From the NCBI RefSeq assembly GCF_002292295.1, contig NZ_DBBS01000019.1:139318-203317 (forward strand): a stretch of DNA of 64,000 nucleotides, read 5' to 3'. Under the pieces are notes generated by a model. That model searched no databases. It saw only the letters and a program-made list of their open reading frames with translations, and was not told the DNA's origin. Position 1 is the stretch's first letter. Every line of letters starts with the position of its first letter. Origin of the DNA: Sphingomonas sp. UBA978. Lineage in GTDB: Bacteria; Pseudomonadota; Alphaproteobacteria; Sphingomonadales; Sphingomonadaceae. This document shows, piece after piece, positions 49,849 through 59,523 of the stretch. Made by a program: the position numbers and the translations under genes.

Positions 49849-52047
49849 TCACCGTCCCCCGCGCTTGCCCCCCATCCGCATCGCCTGCGCCTTGCCGTAG
49901 CGCGTCTTGCGCGTGCCCGGCTTGCCTTCGTTGCTGCGGCCCATGATCGGCGCCTTCTGCTCGTCGACCGGCAGGCCGAGTTCCTCGTTCTCCAGCTGTC
50001 GGATCTCGTCGCGCAGCCGGCCGGCGGTCTCGAATTCCAGATCCGACGCCGCTTTGCGCATCTGCTTTTCGAGGTCCTCGATATAGGCGCGCAGATTGTG
50101 GCCGACCATGTGCGGGCGGTCCTCGTCGATCGGGATCGTGACCTGATCGCCCTGGCTGACATGCGCGATGATGTCGCCGATGTTGCGCTTGATCGTCGTC
50201 GGCGTAATGCCGTGTTCGCGGTTATACTCTTCCTGCTTCTCGCGGCGGCGGGCGGTTTCGTTCATCGCCCGCTCCATCGATCCGGTGATCCGGTCGGCGT
50301 AGAGGATGACGCGGCCGTCGACGTTGCGCGCGGCGCGGCCGATCGTCTGGATCAGCGACGTCTCGGAACGCAGGAAGCCTTCCTTGTCGGCGTCGAGGAT
50401 CGCGACCAGCCCGCATTCGGGGATGTCGAGCCCCTCGCGCAGCAGGTTGATGCCGATCAGTACGTCATAGACGCCCAGCCGCAGGTCGCGGATCAGCTCG
50501 ATGCGTTCCAGCGTCTCGACGTCGGAATGCATGTAGCGGACCTTGATCCCCGCCTCGTGCATATATTCGGTCAGATCCTCGGACATGCGCTTGGTCAGCG
50601 TCGTCACCAGCGTGCGATAGCCGAGCGCGGTGGTCTTGTGGCATTCCTGGATCAGGTCCTGCACCTGCTCCTCGACCGGCTTGATCTCGACCGGCGGATC
50701 GATCAGCCCGGTCGGGCGGATGACCTGTTCGGCGAAGACGCCGCCGGTCTGCTCCATCTCCCAATTGCCCGGCGTCGCCGAGACGCTGACCGTCTGCGGG
50801 CGCATCGCGTCCCATTCGTTGAAGCGCAACGGCCGGTTGTCGATGCATGAGGGCAGGCGGAAGCCATATTCGGCGAGCGTGATCTTGCGGCGGTGATCGC
50901 CGCGCGCCATCGCGCCGATCTGCGGCACCGTCTGGTGGCTCTCGTCGACGAATAGCACGGCGTTCTCGGGCAGATATTCGAAGAGCGTCGGCGGCGGTTC
51001 GCCGGGCAGGCGGCCGGTCAGGAAGCGGCTGTAATTCTCGATCCCCGCGCAGCTGCCGGTGGCGGCGATCATCTCGAGGTCGAAATTGGTGCGCTGTTCC
51101 AGCCGCTGCGCCTCGAGCAATTTGCCCTCCGCGACCAGCTCCTTGAGCCGCTCGGCCAGCTCGTGCTTGATCGCATCGCCCGCCTGTTTGAGCGTCGGGC
51201 CGGGCGTGACGTAATGGCTGTTGGCATAGACGCGCACGCTGTTGAGGCTCGCGACCTTCTTGCCGGTCAGGGGGTCGAATTCGGTGATGTCCTCGATATC
51301 GTCGCCGAAGAAGCTGATCCGCCACGCGCTGTCTTCGTAATGCGACGGGAAGATCTCCAGCGTGTCGCCCTTCACGCGGAAGTTGCCGCGCTGGAAGGCG
51401 GCGTCGTTGCGCTTGTACTGGAGCGCGACCAGCTTGCGGACGATCTCGCGCTGGTCGACCGCGGTCCCCTTCTTGAGGTCGAAGATCATCGCCGAATAGG
51501 TTTCGACCGAGCCGATGCCGTACAGGCACGATACCGAGGCGACGATGATGCAATCGTCGCGTTCGAGCAGCGAGCGGGTCGCCGAATGGCGCATCCGGTC
51601 GATCGATTCGTTGGTCGAGGATTCCTTCTCGATGTATGTGTCCGACCGCGGCACGTACGCCTCGGGCTGGTAGTAATCGTAGTAACTGACGAAATATTCG
51701 ACCGCATTCTCCGGGAAGAAGCTCTTGAACTCGCCATAGAGCTGCGCCGCGAGGATCTTGTTCGGTGCGAGGATCAGCGCCGGGCGCTGCAATTCCTCGA
51801 TCACCTTGGCCATGGTGAAGGTCTTGCCCGATCCGGTGACGCCGAGCAGCACCTGGTCCTTCTCGCCCGCCCGCGCGGTCGCGGTCAATTCCCGAATCGC
51901 GGTCGGCTGGTCGCCGCTGGGGCTGTATTCGCTGACCAGCTTGAACGGCCGCCCGCCCTCGACCTTGTCGGGGCGGGCGGGGCGGTGGGGGACGAAGCTT
52001 TCGCCGGTTTCCGGCTCGGCGAGGCTGGTGCGGATCTGGATGGCCAT
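49849..52047 (-). CDS. uvrB: Excinuclease ABC subunit B
   Basis: UvrB verifies DNA damage in nucleotide excision repair. The 732-residue protein shows Walker A GVTGSGKT (about 60), the beta-hairpin region SYYDYYQPEAYVP, DESH-box FVDESHQT, helicase motif QTIGRAARN and the C-terminal UvrC-binding UVR motif (EDLEKQMRKAASDLEF). The start at 52047 (MAIQIRTSLAEP) fits family N-termini. The basic Gly-rich tail is unusual but common in sphingomonads. Confidence 0.96.
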   Translation of the reverse strand: MAIQIRTSLAEPETGESFVPHRPARPDKVEGGRPFKLVSEYSPSGDQPTAIRELTATARAGEKDQVLLGVTGSGKTFTMAKVIEELQRPALILAPNKILAAQLYGEFKSFFPENAVEYFVSYYDYYQPEAYVPRSDTYIEKESSTNESIDRMRHSATRSLLERDDCIIVASVSCLYGIGSVETYSAMIFDLKKGTAVDQREIVRKLVALQYKRNDAAFQRGNFRVKGDTLEIFPSHYEDSAWRISFFGDDIEDITEFDPLTGKKVASLNSVRVYANSHYVTPGPTLKQAGDAIKHELAERLKELVAEGKLLEAQRLEQRTNFDLEMIAATGSCAGIENYSRFLTGRLPGEPPPTLFEYLPENAVLFVDESHQTVPQIGAMARGDHRRKITLAEYGFRLPSCIDNRPLRFNEWDAMRPQTVSVSATPGNWEMEQTGGVFAEQVIRPTGLIDPPVEIKPVEEQVQDLIQECHKTTALGYRTLVTTLTKRMSEDLTEYMHEAGIKVRYMHSDVETLERIELIRDLRLGVYDVLIGINLLREGLDIPECGLVAILDADKEGFLRSETSLIQTIGRAARNVDGRVILYADRITGSMERAMNETARRREKQEEYNREHGITPTTIKRNIGDIIAHVSQGDQVTIPIDEDRPHMVGHNLRAYIEDLEKQMRKAASDLEFETAGRLRDEIRQLENEELGLPVDEQKAPIMGRSNEGKPGTRKTRYGKAQAMRMGGKRGGR

Positions 52048-52172
52048 ATCGGGAACGAATATGGGGCCACCGGGTAGGGAGGGCAATGCACGGCAAAGCT
52101 TTGCTTTGGTTGACCATGGGCCGCAGGGTTCATAATGCGATCCCTTCGCAAACAACCCGAAGCCCCCGATCG

Positions 52173-52994
52173 ATGACCGATGTCCGTATTCCCGTAACCC
52201 TGCCCGAGACCAAGGCGTTCGCCAACGTCAAGGTGTTGTGGGTACGCCATTGGAACGACCGGCTGTTCAGCTTCGCGGTCGAACGCCCGGCGAGCTTCCG
52301 CTTCCGCTCGGGCGAGTTCGTGATGATCGGCCTGCCGGGCGACGGCGAGGGCGCCAAGCCGATCATGCGCGCCTATTCGATCGCCAGCCCGCATTATGCG
52401 GAGGAGCTGGAATTCCTGTCGATCAAGGTCGAGGACGGCCCGCTGACGTCCAAGCTGCAGCTGATCGAGCCCGGCGACGAGGTCTATATGGGCAAAAAGC
52501 CGACCGGTACGCTCGTCACCGATGCGCTGGTCGGCGGCAAGCGGCTGTTCTTCTTCTCGACCGGCACCGGCCTCGCGCCGTTCCTCAGCCTCGCGCGCGA
52601 TCCCGACGTCTACAGCATGTTCGATCAGGTGATCCTGGTCCATTCGGTGCGGCAGGTCAGCGACCTTGCCTATCACGACGAATTGCAGGCGCGGCTGGCG
52701 GACGATCCCCTCGTCTCGGACGAGGCGGCGACGCAATTCCATTATATCCCGACGGTGACGCGCGAACCGTTCCGCACCACCGGCCGCATCGGCGACCTGA
52801 TCGAGAGCGCCGCGCTGTTCGGTGACCCGGTACAGGGCGCCAAGAAGCTCGATCCGGAGACGGACCGGATCATGCTGTGCGGCAGCATGGCGATGATCCG
52901 CGAGACGGCGGCGATGCTGGATACGATCGGCTTCGAGGAAGGCTCGAACGCCAAGGCCGGGACCTATGTGATCGAGCGCGCCTTCGTCGACTGA
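52173..52994 (+). CDS. fpr: Ferredoxin-NADP reductase
   Basis: This 273-residue flavoprotein moves electrons between NADPH and ferredoxin or flavodoxin. FAD-binding MRAYSIASP is near 65, the NADP loop STGTGLAPFLSLARD near 130, and LCGSMAMIRET near 230. The C-terminus VIERAFVD is that of the bacterial subclass I enzymes used in oxidative-stress defence. It is divergent from uvrB. Confidence 0.94.
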   Translation: MTDVRIPVTLPETKAFANVKVLWVRHWNDRLFSFAVERPASFRFRSGEFVMIGLPGDGEGAKPIMRAYSIASPHYAEELEFLSIKVEDGPLTSKLQLIEPGDEVYMGKKPTGTLVTDALVGGKRLFFFSTGTGLAPFLSLARDPDVYSMFDQVILVHSVRQVSDLAYHDELQARLADDPLVSDEAATQFHYIPTVTREPFRTTGRIGDLIESAALFGDPVQGAKKLDPETDRIMLCGSMAMIRETAAMLDTIGFEEGSNAKAGTYVIERAFVD

Positions 52995-53002
52995 TGCCTC
53001 GT

Positions 53003-53169
53003 AAGCCCCTCCCCTTCAGGAGCATCAGGTAAAACCGCGCCCTGCGTGGTTTTAGGTCAGGCTGGGAGCCTGACCGGCCTGTTGCTGGGTTGGGGGTGGG
53101 GCGATGTCTCACCGAGACGGGCGACCGTGACTCCTCCACCCCAACCCCTCCTCTGAAGAGGAGGGGCTT
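53003..53169. repeat. Composite inverted-repeat element between fpr and clc
   Basis: Outer arms AAGCCCCTCCCCTTCAG (53003-53019) and CTGAAGAGGAGGGGCTT (53153-53169) are nearly perfect complements. Inner stems are TAAAACC/GGTTTTA (53030-53054) and GGTCAGGCT/AGCCTGACC (53055-53075). No coding frame is present. This looks like a non-autonomous, RNA-like dispersed element. Confidence 0.7.
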
Positions 53170-53211
53170 TGCGCGGTTCCGCTCACGCCCCCCTTCCGCT
53201 AGGGCATCCGT

Positions 53212-54510
53212 ATGCCCGATCAGACCCATCGCCGATGGACTCCGCACCGTTTCCGCGCGCTGCTGCGGTCGCGCGGGCCGACCAGCGTGCGCTTTCGGCG
53301 GCGGATCGCGGTCATCACCGGGGCGATCGCGATCGGGATCGTCGCGGTGCTGTTCGCCGAAGTCTCGGACGAAACGGGGCTGCTGTTCGGCGGCTATGCG
53401 CGCCGCTGGCACTGGCTGCCGCTGCTGACCACGCCGCTGGGCTTCATGGCGCTCGTCTGGTTGACGCGGGCGTTCGTGCCGCTGGCGCGCGGATCGGGCA
53501 TCCCGCAGGTAATGGCGGCGCGCGCCGATCCGCAGGCGGCGACCGGCGGGCTGATCGCGGTGAAGACCGTGGCCGGCAAGGTCGTGCTGACGATGGGCGC
53601 GATCCTGTGCGGCGCCAGCGTTGGGCGCGAGGGGCCGACGGTGCAGATCGCCGCTGCGGTGATGGGGGTCAGCCACCGCATCCTGCGGGTGCCGTTGCAG
53701 GGCGCGGTGGTGATCGCCGGCGGCGCGGCGGGGGTCGCGGCGGCGTTCAACACGCCACTCGCGGGCGTATTGTTCGCGATCGAGGAACTGGCCGCCGCCT
53801 ATGAGCAGAAGGTGACGCTGCTGGTGCTGTCGTCGATCGTCATCGCCGGCATGGTCGCGCAGAGCCTTGCCGGCGACTATGTCTATTTCGGCGCGATCGG
53901 CGCGCATATGCCGATCGCCAGCGCACTGCTGGTGGTGCCGGTCGCGGGGATCGCCGGCGGTGCGTTCGGGGGGCTGTTCTCGCGACTGCTGCTCGGGCTG
54001 GCGAGCGGCCGGCATGCGGTGACGCGGTGGAGCAAGGCGCATCCGATCGTCTTCGCCGGGCTGTGCGGCGCGGTCGTCGCGACGCTCGGCGTGTTCACCG
54101 CCGGGCTGACCTGGGGCACCGGCTATTCGGCGGCGCGGGCGATGATCGTCGGGGTCGACGCGCCGCTCTGGTTCGGCCCGGCCAAGGCGCTGGCGACGCT
54201 GGCGACCGCGGTGGCGGGGCTGCCCGGGGGCATTTTCGCGCCGAGCCTGGCGGTCGGCGCGGGCGTCGGCAACCTGTTGCACGCTGTGTTCCCGAACGAT
54301 CCGGCCGGCGCGGTGGTGATCCTCGGCATGGTCGCCTATTTCGCCGGCGTCGTCCGCGCGCCGCTGACCGCGGTCATCATCCTGTCGGAAACGACCGCCA
54401 GCCGCGGCCTGCTGCTGCCGATGTTCGCGACCGCCTTCCTCGCCGATTGGGCGAGCCAGCTGGTATGCCGGGAAAAGCTGTACCACGGGCTGGCGCAGAC
54501 CTTCCGGTAG
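53212..54510 (+). CDS. ClC-family chloride channel/exchanger
   Basis: This 432-residue membrane protein has the three ClC selectivity segments: GSGIPQV (about 95), GREGPTVQ with the gating Glu (about 140), and GLPGGIFAPSLAVGA (about 340). FAIEEL carries the inner proton Glu equivalent. It probably exchanges Cl- for protons. No C-terminal CBS domains follow. It follows a repeat element and is convergent with the MBL gene. Confidence 0.94.
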   Translation: MPDQTHRRWTPHRFRALLRSRGPTSVRFRRRIAVITGAIAIGIVAVLFAEVSDETGLLFGGYARRWHWLPLLTTPLGFMALVWLTRAFVPLARGSGIPQVMAARADPQAATGGLIAVKTVAGKVVLTMGAILCGASVGREGPTVQIAAAVMGVSHRILRVPLQGAVVIAGGAAGVAAAFNTPLAGVLFAIEELAAAYEQKVTLLVLSSIVIAGMVAQSLAGDYVYFGAIGAHMPIASALLVVPVAGIAGGAFGGLFSRLLLGLASGRHAVTRWSKAHPIVFAGLCGAVVATLGVFTAGLTWGTGYSAARAMIVGVDAPLWFGPAKALATLATAVAGLPGGIFAPSLAVGAGVGNLLHAVFPNDPAGAVVILGMVAYFAGVVRAPLTAVIILSETTASRGLLLPMFATAFLADWASQLVCREKLYHGLAQTFR

Positions 54511-54544
54511 CGGCGTCCGGCACCGCGGCCGCACACTCCCCGCG

Positions 54545-55780
54545 TCAGCGCAGCGCCTTCACCGCCGGCGTATCCATGCAACGCAGCATCGCCTCGCGCA
54601 TCATCGGCCGGCCCCCCTGCGGCGGCGCATAGACCGGCACCTCGAACGGCACGCCGATCCGCGCCGCCTCGAACCCACCGCCACCGGTGCAGCGCATCGC
54701 CAGCGCCAGCATCCGGGGCGGTGTGTCATAGCCTTCGTAGGACAGGCGGAACGTCCCCCAGTGGATCGCCAGCGACCGCGCCGCGCCGAGCCGCTGGTGG
54801 ATCAGCGCCGCCTCCGCCGGCCCGACATGGCTGCCCGAACTCATCTGCCCGGGCGCGAAGCGGAACGCGCCGATCGGGATCATCGCGAAGCGGATCGGGC
54901 CATAGGTCGCCGCCTCTGCGGGCCACAGCCCGTCGCCGAAGCCGGTGTCGCCGGCGAAGAAGATGTTGCCGCCGCGCGGCAGCGTGACGACGAAGCTCGA
55001 CCAGAGCGCGCGGTTGCGGTCGGTGAACCAGCGACTGCCCCAATGGTGGTTGCGCGTGATGAAGATGCGCGCGCGGTCGCCGGGGCAGGCGCCGTCGGGG
55101 TCGCAGCGCATGGCGTCGCTGGTGTTCTCCAGCCCCTTGTCGGTCAGCGTCGCATTGCCGCCCCAGTCGAGCGCCATCGCCTTCGCCCCCGTCGCGGCGA
55201 TGACGCTGTCGTTGCCGAGGCTGGTGACGATATGCGGATGGTCGCGCTGCCACAGCCGCTGGAGCGTCGCGAGGTCGAGATGGTCGTAATGGTTGTGGCT
55301 GACCAGCACGAGGTCGATCCGCGGCAGGTCGTCGAACGCAACGCCGGGCGCGGCGACCCGCGTCGGGCCGAAGCCGAGCGGGCCGGCACGCTCCGCATAG
55401 ACGGGGTCGGTCAGGATGTTGAGGCCCTGGGTCTGGATCAGCACGCTGGCATGGCCGATCCAGGTGACGACCATCCGCTCGCCTTCGACGCGGGCGGCGG
55501 GCCTGGACGCCGCGACGGGCACGCGCACCGGCCAGGCCGGACGGCCGTCGCGACCGGTCAGCTGCCGCCACAGGAAGCCGGCGCGCCCGCCGCCGCCCGG
55601 CACGCTGGCCGTGTCCCCGTCATTGTCGGGGTTGAAGAAGCGTTCGCCGTCATAATGATCGCTGGCGTGGCCGCGGTAATAGATGCGGTCGAGGAAGCGC
55701 GGCACGATCGTCACGGCCAGCCCGACCGCCACGACCAGCAGCAGCAGGATTCCACCGATGATCTTCGATACGCGCGCCAC
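54545..55780 (-). CDS. Metallo-beta-lactamase-fold hydrolase, NAPE-PLD-like, membrane-anchored
   Basis: This 411-residue protein has an N-terminal membrane helix (IIGGILLLLVVAVGLAVTIV). The MBL metal motif SHNHYDHLD is near 165 and later ligands are in FITRNHHWGSRW, FAGDTGFGDG and IHWGTFRL. TWIGHASVLIQTQGLNILTDPV is typical of the NAPE-hydrolysing phospholipase D-like subgroup. It probably cleaves a phospholipid or related ester. The substrate is unproven. Confidence 0.9.
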   Translation of the reverse strand: MARVSKIIGGILLLLVVAVGLAVTIVPRFLDRIYYRGHASDHYDGERFFNPDNDGDTASVPGGGGRAGFLWRQLTGRDGRPAWPVRVPVAASRPAARVEGERMVVTWIGHASVLIQTQGLNILTDPVYAERAGPLGFGPTRVAAPGVAFDDLPRIDLVLVSHNHYDHLDLATLQRLWQRDHPHIVTSLGNDSVIAATGAKAMALDWGGNATLTDKGLENTSDAMRCDPDGACPGDRARIFITRNHHWGSRWFTDRNRALWSSFVVTLPRGGNIFFAGDTGFGDGLWPAEAATYGPIRFAMIPIGAFRFAPGQMSSGSHVGPAEAALIHQRLGAARSLAIHWGTFRLSYEGYDTPPRMLALAMRCTGGGGFEAARIGVPFEVPVYAPPQGGRPMMREAMLRCMDTPAVKALR

Positions 55781-55911
55781 GGACGTCCTTATGGGTTGAT
55801 GCAGATCAATGTCGAGGAGTGGCGCGGGATCGTTGCCGGGTCAATCCGGCGTCGCTGCCTTGCGCCGGCCCTGTCTGTCGGTAGCATCGCCTGAACAGGA
55901 CAGGGGGTTCC

Positions 55912-57468
55912 ATGCGCCGGATATTTCTAGGGTTTCTGCTCGCCGCCACCGCCATGCCGGTCGCGCCGGCGGCGGCGAGGTCGGTCAAGGTCGAGGAGGT
56001 GTCGCTCGAACGGGCGCAGGCGCTGATGACCGCGGGTCGCGCGACCAGCGTCGATCTGACCCGCGCCTATCTCGACCGGATCGCCGCGATGGACCGCAAG
56101 GGGCCGACGCTGCGCAGCGTCATCGCGGTCAACCCGGATGCGCTGGTGCAGGCGAAGGCCCTGGATGGCGAGCGCCGGGCCGGGCGGCTGCGCGGGCCGC
56201 TGCACGGCGTGCCGGTGCTCATCAAGGACAATATCGAAACCGCCGATCGGATGGCGACGACCGCGGGCAGCCTTGCGCTCCGGGACAATGTCACCGGCCG
56301 CGACGCGCCGGTGGTGGCGGCGCTGCGCGCGGCGGGGGCGGTGATCCTCGGCAAGACCAATCTGTCGGAATGGGCGAACATCCGCTCCAGTCACGCGATG
56401 AGCGGGTGGAGCGCGGTCGGCGGGCTGGTGCGTAACCCCTATGCGCTCGATCGCACCGCCTGCGGCTCGTCGTCGGGATCGGGCGCGGCGGTGGCGGCGA
56501 GCTTCGCCGCGGCGGCGGTGGGGACGGAGACCGACGGGTCGGTGGTCTGCCCGTCGTCGATCAACGGGCTGGTCGGGCTGAAGCCGACGATCGGCCTCGT
56601 CAGCGGCCTGCATGTCGTACCGATCAGCCATTCGCAGGACACGCCGGGGCCGATGGCGCGCAGCGTCCGCGACGCCGCGATCCTGCTGCAGGCGATGGTG
56701 ACGCGCGGCGGCGCGCCCGATTATGCCGCCGGCCTGTCGGTCAGCGCGCTGTCGGGCGTGCGCGTCGCGGTGTTACGGCCCGACGGGCTGTCGGCCGATC
56801 TCGCCGCGCGCTACGACGCCGCACTCGCCGTGCTGCGCAGCGCCGGTGCGGTGCTGGTCGACGTTGCCGCGCCGAAGCTCGACGGGATCGGCGACGCCGA
56901 ATTCATCGTGCTCAAGACCGAGCTGAAGGCGGACCTCGACGCCTATCTCGCCACCACCCCGCCGACGGTGACCGCGCGCACGCTCGACCAGCTGATCGCG
57001 TTCAACCGCGCGCATGCGACCGAGGAGATGCCTTTCTTCCAGCAGGAGATCTTCGAGGAGGCGGCGAAGACGAAGGGGCTGGACGATCCCGCCTACAAGG
57101 CGGCGCGGGCGACATCGCTCAGGCTGGCGAGCGAGGCGATCGACGGCATGCTGCGCAGCGCACGCGCGCAGCTGCTGGTCGAGCCGACCTATGCGGGGGC
57201 ATGGCTCAGCGACCCGGTCTATGGCGACCAGTATAACGGCCCCTCCGCGTCCGAACTGCCCGCGGTCGCGGGCTATCCGCATCTGACGGTGCCGATGGGG
57301 CTGGTGAAGGGGCTGCCGGTTGGCCTGTCCTTCATCGCGACGCGCGGCGGCGATGCGACCGTGCTCGGCGCGGGTTACGCCTATGAACAGCGGGCGCAGG
57401 CGCGGGTGGCGCCGCGCTATCGCCCTCAGGCGGACGTCGGCGAGGGGCTGGAGGGCGCACGACGGTAG
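55912..57468 (+). CDS. Secreted amidase (amidase-signature family)
   Basis: This 518-residue protein has a signal peptide ending APAAARS. The Ser-cisSer-Lys triad is visible: Lys105 in PVLIKDNIE, cis-Ser in the ACGSSSGSG loop (about 186-187) and nucleophile Ser210 in GTETDGSVVCPSS. Such exported amidases hydrolyse peptide or aryl amides. The substrate is not known. The 3' end overlaps the convergent DUF4345 gene by 43 bases. Confidence 0.93.
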   Translation: MRRIFLGFLLAATAMPVAPAAARSVKVEEVSLERAQALMTAGRATSVDLTRAYLDRIAAMDRKGPTLRSVIAVNPDALVQAKALDGERRAGRLRGPLHGVPVLIKDNIETADRMATTAGSLALRDNVTGRDAPVVAALRAAGAVILGKTNLSEWANIRSSHAMSGWSAVGGLVRNPYALDRTACGSSSGSGAAVAASFAAAAVGTETDGSVVCPSSINGLVGLKPTIGLVSGLHVVPISHSQDTPGPMARSVRDAAILLQAMVTRGGAPDYAAGLSVSALSGVRVAVLRPDGLSADLAARYDAALAVLRSAGAVLVDVAAPKLDGIGDAEFIVLKTELKADLDAYLATTPPTVTARTLDQLIAFNRAHATEEMPFFQQEIFEEAAKTKGLDDPAYKAARATSLRLASEAIDGMLRSARAQLLVEPTYAGAWLSDPVYGDQYNGPSASELPAVAGYPHLTVPMGLVKGLPVGLSFIATRGGDATVLGAGYAYEQRAQARVAPRYRPQADVGEGLEGARR

Positions 57469-57857
57469 CGCTGCGCGAAGCGCGCCTGCCACAGCATCAG
57501 CAGCGGCACCGCGCCCAGCTCCATCGCGAAGCCGAACAGATGCCCCGTGGACGGCGCGCCGACCGCGGCCAGCGACACCAGCCGCGCCGCGCCGCCCGCG
57601 ACCACCAGCGCGCCGAGCAGGCGAAAGCGCGGGCCTTTGGTCTCGATCCGCGGCACGCAGGTCGCGAAGGCGACGCCGACGGCGAGGAAGATGCCCGAGA
57701 TATAGCGGAAATGGCTGTCGAGGTCGGTCGGGATCACCGGCGGATGGCCGAGGAAGCCGGGGCCGTGGAGCACGCTCTGCCCGCCGACGCTCAACGGCAC
57801 GACACAGGCGAGCGCGACCACCGCCTGCAACAGCCGGCGCTCGCCCGCGAGGCTCAC
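57426..57857 (-). CDS. DUF4345-type membrane protein
   Basis: This 143-residue protein starts at GTG 57857 with AAGGAGAT before it, overlapping the DUF2721 stop (GTGA). It has about four membrane helices, and the pattern HFRYISGIFLAVGVAFATCV with RLLGALVVAGGAARLVSL is typical of DUF4345. Function is unknown. Confidence 0.82.
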   Translation of the reverse strand: MSLAGERRLLQAVVALACVVPLSVGGQSVLHGPGFLGHPPVIPTDLDSHFRYISGIFLAVGVAFATCVPRIETKGPRFRLLGALVVAGGAARLVSLAAVGAPSTGHLFGFAMELGAVPLLMLWQARFAQRYRRAPSSPSPTSA

Positions 57858-58303
57858 GACAGGATCTCCTTGCGGACGTGGATCGCGCGCAGGCTGACCC
57901 GCACCTCCCACATGAAGGCGCTGAGGCAGCAGATCAGCAGCGCCACCGCGACGATGAAGGCGAGCGCGATCCAGGTGCCGATGTGGAAGCTCGCGATATT
58001 GGCGATGAACAGCAGCGCGATGACGATGCACGCCATCACCGCGCTCGACACCGACAGGAACAAGGCGGCGTTGATGATCGACATCCGCTCGTCGAGCAGC
58101 TTCAACTCCCACACGTAGCGCTGCCGGTCCGTTCCCTCGCTGCCGAGCACGCGATCCTCCAGCACCCGCGCGCGGTCGATCACCCGCGCCAGCCGCCCGG
58201 CGAGCACGTTGAGGATCTGTCCGATCGCCGCGAGCATGAACACCGGCGCGAGCGACAGCTGGATCGTCTGGGCGATCGTCGAAACCTGGAAGAACGTCGG
58301 CAT
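57854..58303 (-). CDS. DUF2721 family membrane protein
   Basis: This 149-residue protein has MPTFFQVSTIAQTIQLSLAP at the start, NVLAGRLARVIDRARVLEDR, and two later helices (IINAALFLSVSSAVMACI, WIALAFIVAVALLICCLSA), as in DUF2721. It forms a two-gene unit with the DUF4345 gene. Function is unknown. Met codons at 58315 and 58312 are possible alternative starts. Confidence 0.85.
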   Translation of the reverse strand: MPTFFQVSTIAQTIQLSLAPVFMLAAIGQILNVLAGRLARVIDRARVLEDRVLGSEGTDRQRYVWELKLLDERMSIINAALFLSVSSAVMACIVIALLFIANIASFHIGTWIALAFIVAVALLICCLSAFMWEVRVSLRAIHVRKEILS

Positions 58304-58412
58304 GGCGCGCATCATAGGTCGGTTCGCGCGGCGCGAAAGGGTGCACGGGCCGCCGCTTTCTGCACCGCTTGGTAACGCATCACGGCTACACCCCGGCACC
58401 GTGACCAGGCCG

Positions 58413-59486
58413 ATGTTCCTCGCCGATTTCCAGCGGCTGCCCCCGGTGGCGCGCGGCAGCGTCGCCGACGGCCTCGCCGCCGCGATCGACACGGTCGCGC
58501 AGGGCGCGGCGCCCACCCACGCCTTCCTGCGCTACGGCTGGTATGCCGCGGCGCTGGCGGCCTATGGCGGCCATGCCCGCACCGTGCTGGTCGAGGAGGA
58601 TGGAGAACCGACGCTGGCGCTGCCGCTGGTCGGCGTCGGCCCGGCGCTGCTCCGCCTCGCCGCGGTGCCGGGCTGCTACTGGCCGTTCCGCAGCTTCCCG
58701 CTCGCGCGTCGCGCGGGCGAGGCGACGATCCGGGCGGCGCTGTCGACGCTCGCGGGCGCGGTCAACGGTCTGCGCATCGGGCCGGTCTATGACGACGATG
58801 CCGCGGCGATGCCGCTGATCGCGGCGGCGCGGGCGAGCGGCTGGGCGGTGCTCGACCGGTTCGTTGCCGACAGCTGGCTGCTCGACATGGCGGCGCTGCA
58901 GGCGGAGGGCAGCTGGCCGCGCGGATCGACGCTGCGCAAGAACCGCTTCCACGAAAAGCATCTTGCCGCGCACGGCGCGCCGGACTGGCGGTTCCTCGCC
59001 GGCACCGACTGGCCCGCCGCCTTCGACGCGCTCGCTGCGGTCGAACAGGCGAGCTGGATCGCCGCGCGCACCGACGGGTCGGACGCGAAATTCACCGCCA
59101 CCGGCCATGGCGCCTTCTGGCGCGCCGCGGCGGCCGATCCGGTGATCGCCGGCATGCTCCGCGCCGCGCTGCTGACGATTGACGGCAGCCCCGCGGCCTT
59201 CTCCTTCGACCTCGACGCCGGCAACCTCAAATATGCGATCGCCAACAGCTACGACCCGGCCTACGCCAAGCATTCGCCCGGCAAATTGCTCTATTACCGC
59301 AATCTGGTCGAGGCGCTTGGCCGCGGCATCGCGCGCGTCGACTGGGGTGCGGGCGACAGCGGCTACAAACAGGTGATCGGCGCCGAACGCGGCCCCGCGA
59401 TCCGCGACTGGTTGCTGCTCCGACCTGGCCTGCCCGCGCTCGCCGGCCGTCTCGCCCGCGGTGTCTGGCGGCGATCGGGTCACTAG
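58413..59486 (+). CDS. GNAT/FemAB-like acyltransferase (BioF2-like domain)
   Basis: This 357-residue protein has the double-GNAT layout of the CelD/BioF2-like family. The second half contains STLRKNRFHEKHLAAHGAPD, LTIDGSPAAFSFDLDAGN and YDPAYAKHSPGKLLYYR, the acyl-CoA or tRNA-binding region. It probably takes part in polysaccharide or cell-envelope modification. GTG 58401 is an alternative start. It is divergent from DUF2721. Confidence 0.8.
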   Translation: MFLADFQRLPPVARGSVADGLAAAIDTVAQGAAPTHAFLRYGWYAAALAAYGGHARTVLVEEDGEPTLALPLVGVGPALLRLAAVPGCYWPFRSFPLARRAGEATIRAALSTLAGAVNGLRIGPVYDDDAAAMPLIAAARASGWAVLDRFVADSWLLDMAALQAEGSWPRGSTLRKNRFHEKHLAAHGAPDWRFLAGTDWPAAFDALAAVEQASWIAARTDGSDAKFTATGHGAFWRAAAADPVIAGMLRAALLTIDGSPAAFSFDLDAGNLKYAIANSYDPAYAKHSPGKLLYYRNLVEALGRGIARVDWGAGDSGYKQVIGAERGPAIRDWLLLRPGLPALAGRLARGVWRRSGH

Positions 59487-59523
59487 ACGGCACCCCTTTG
59501 CCGCGCCTAGGCGTTGACGCGTC

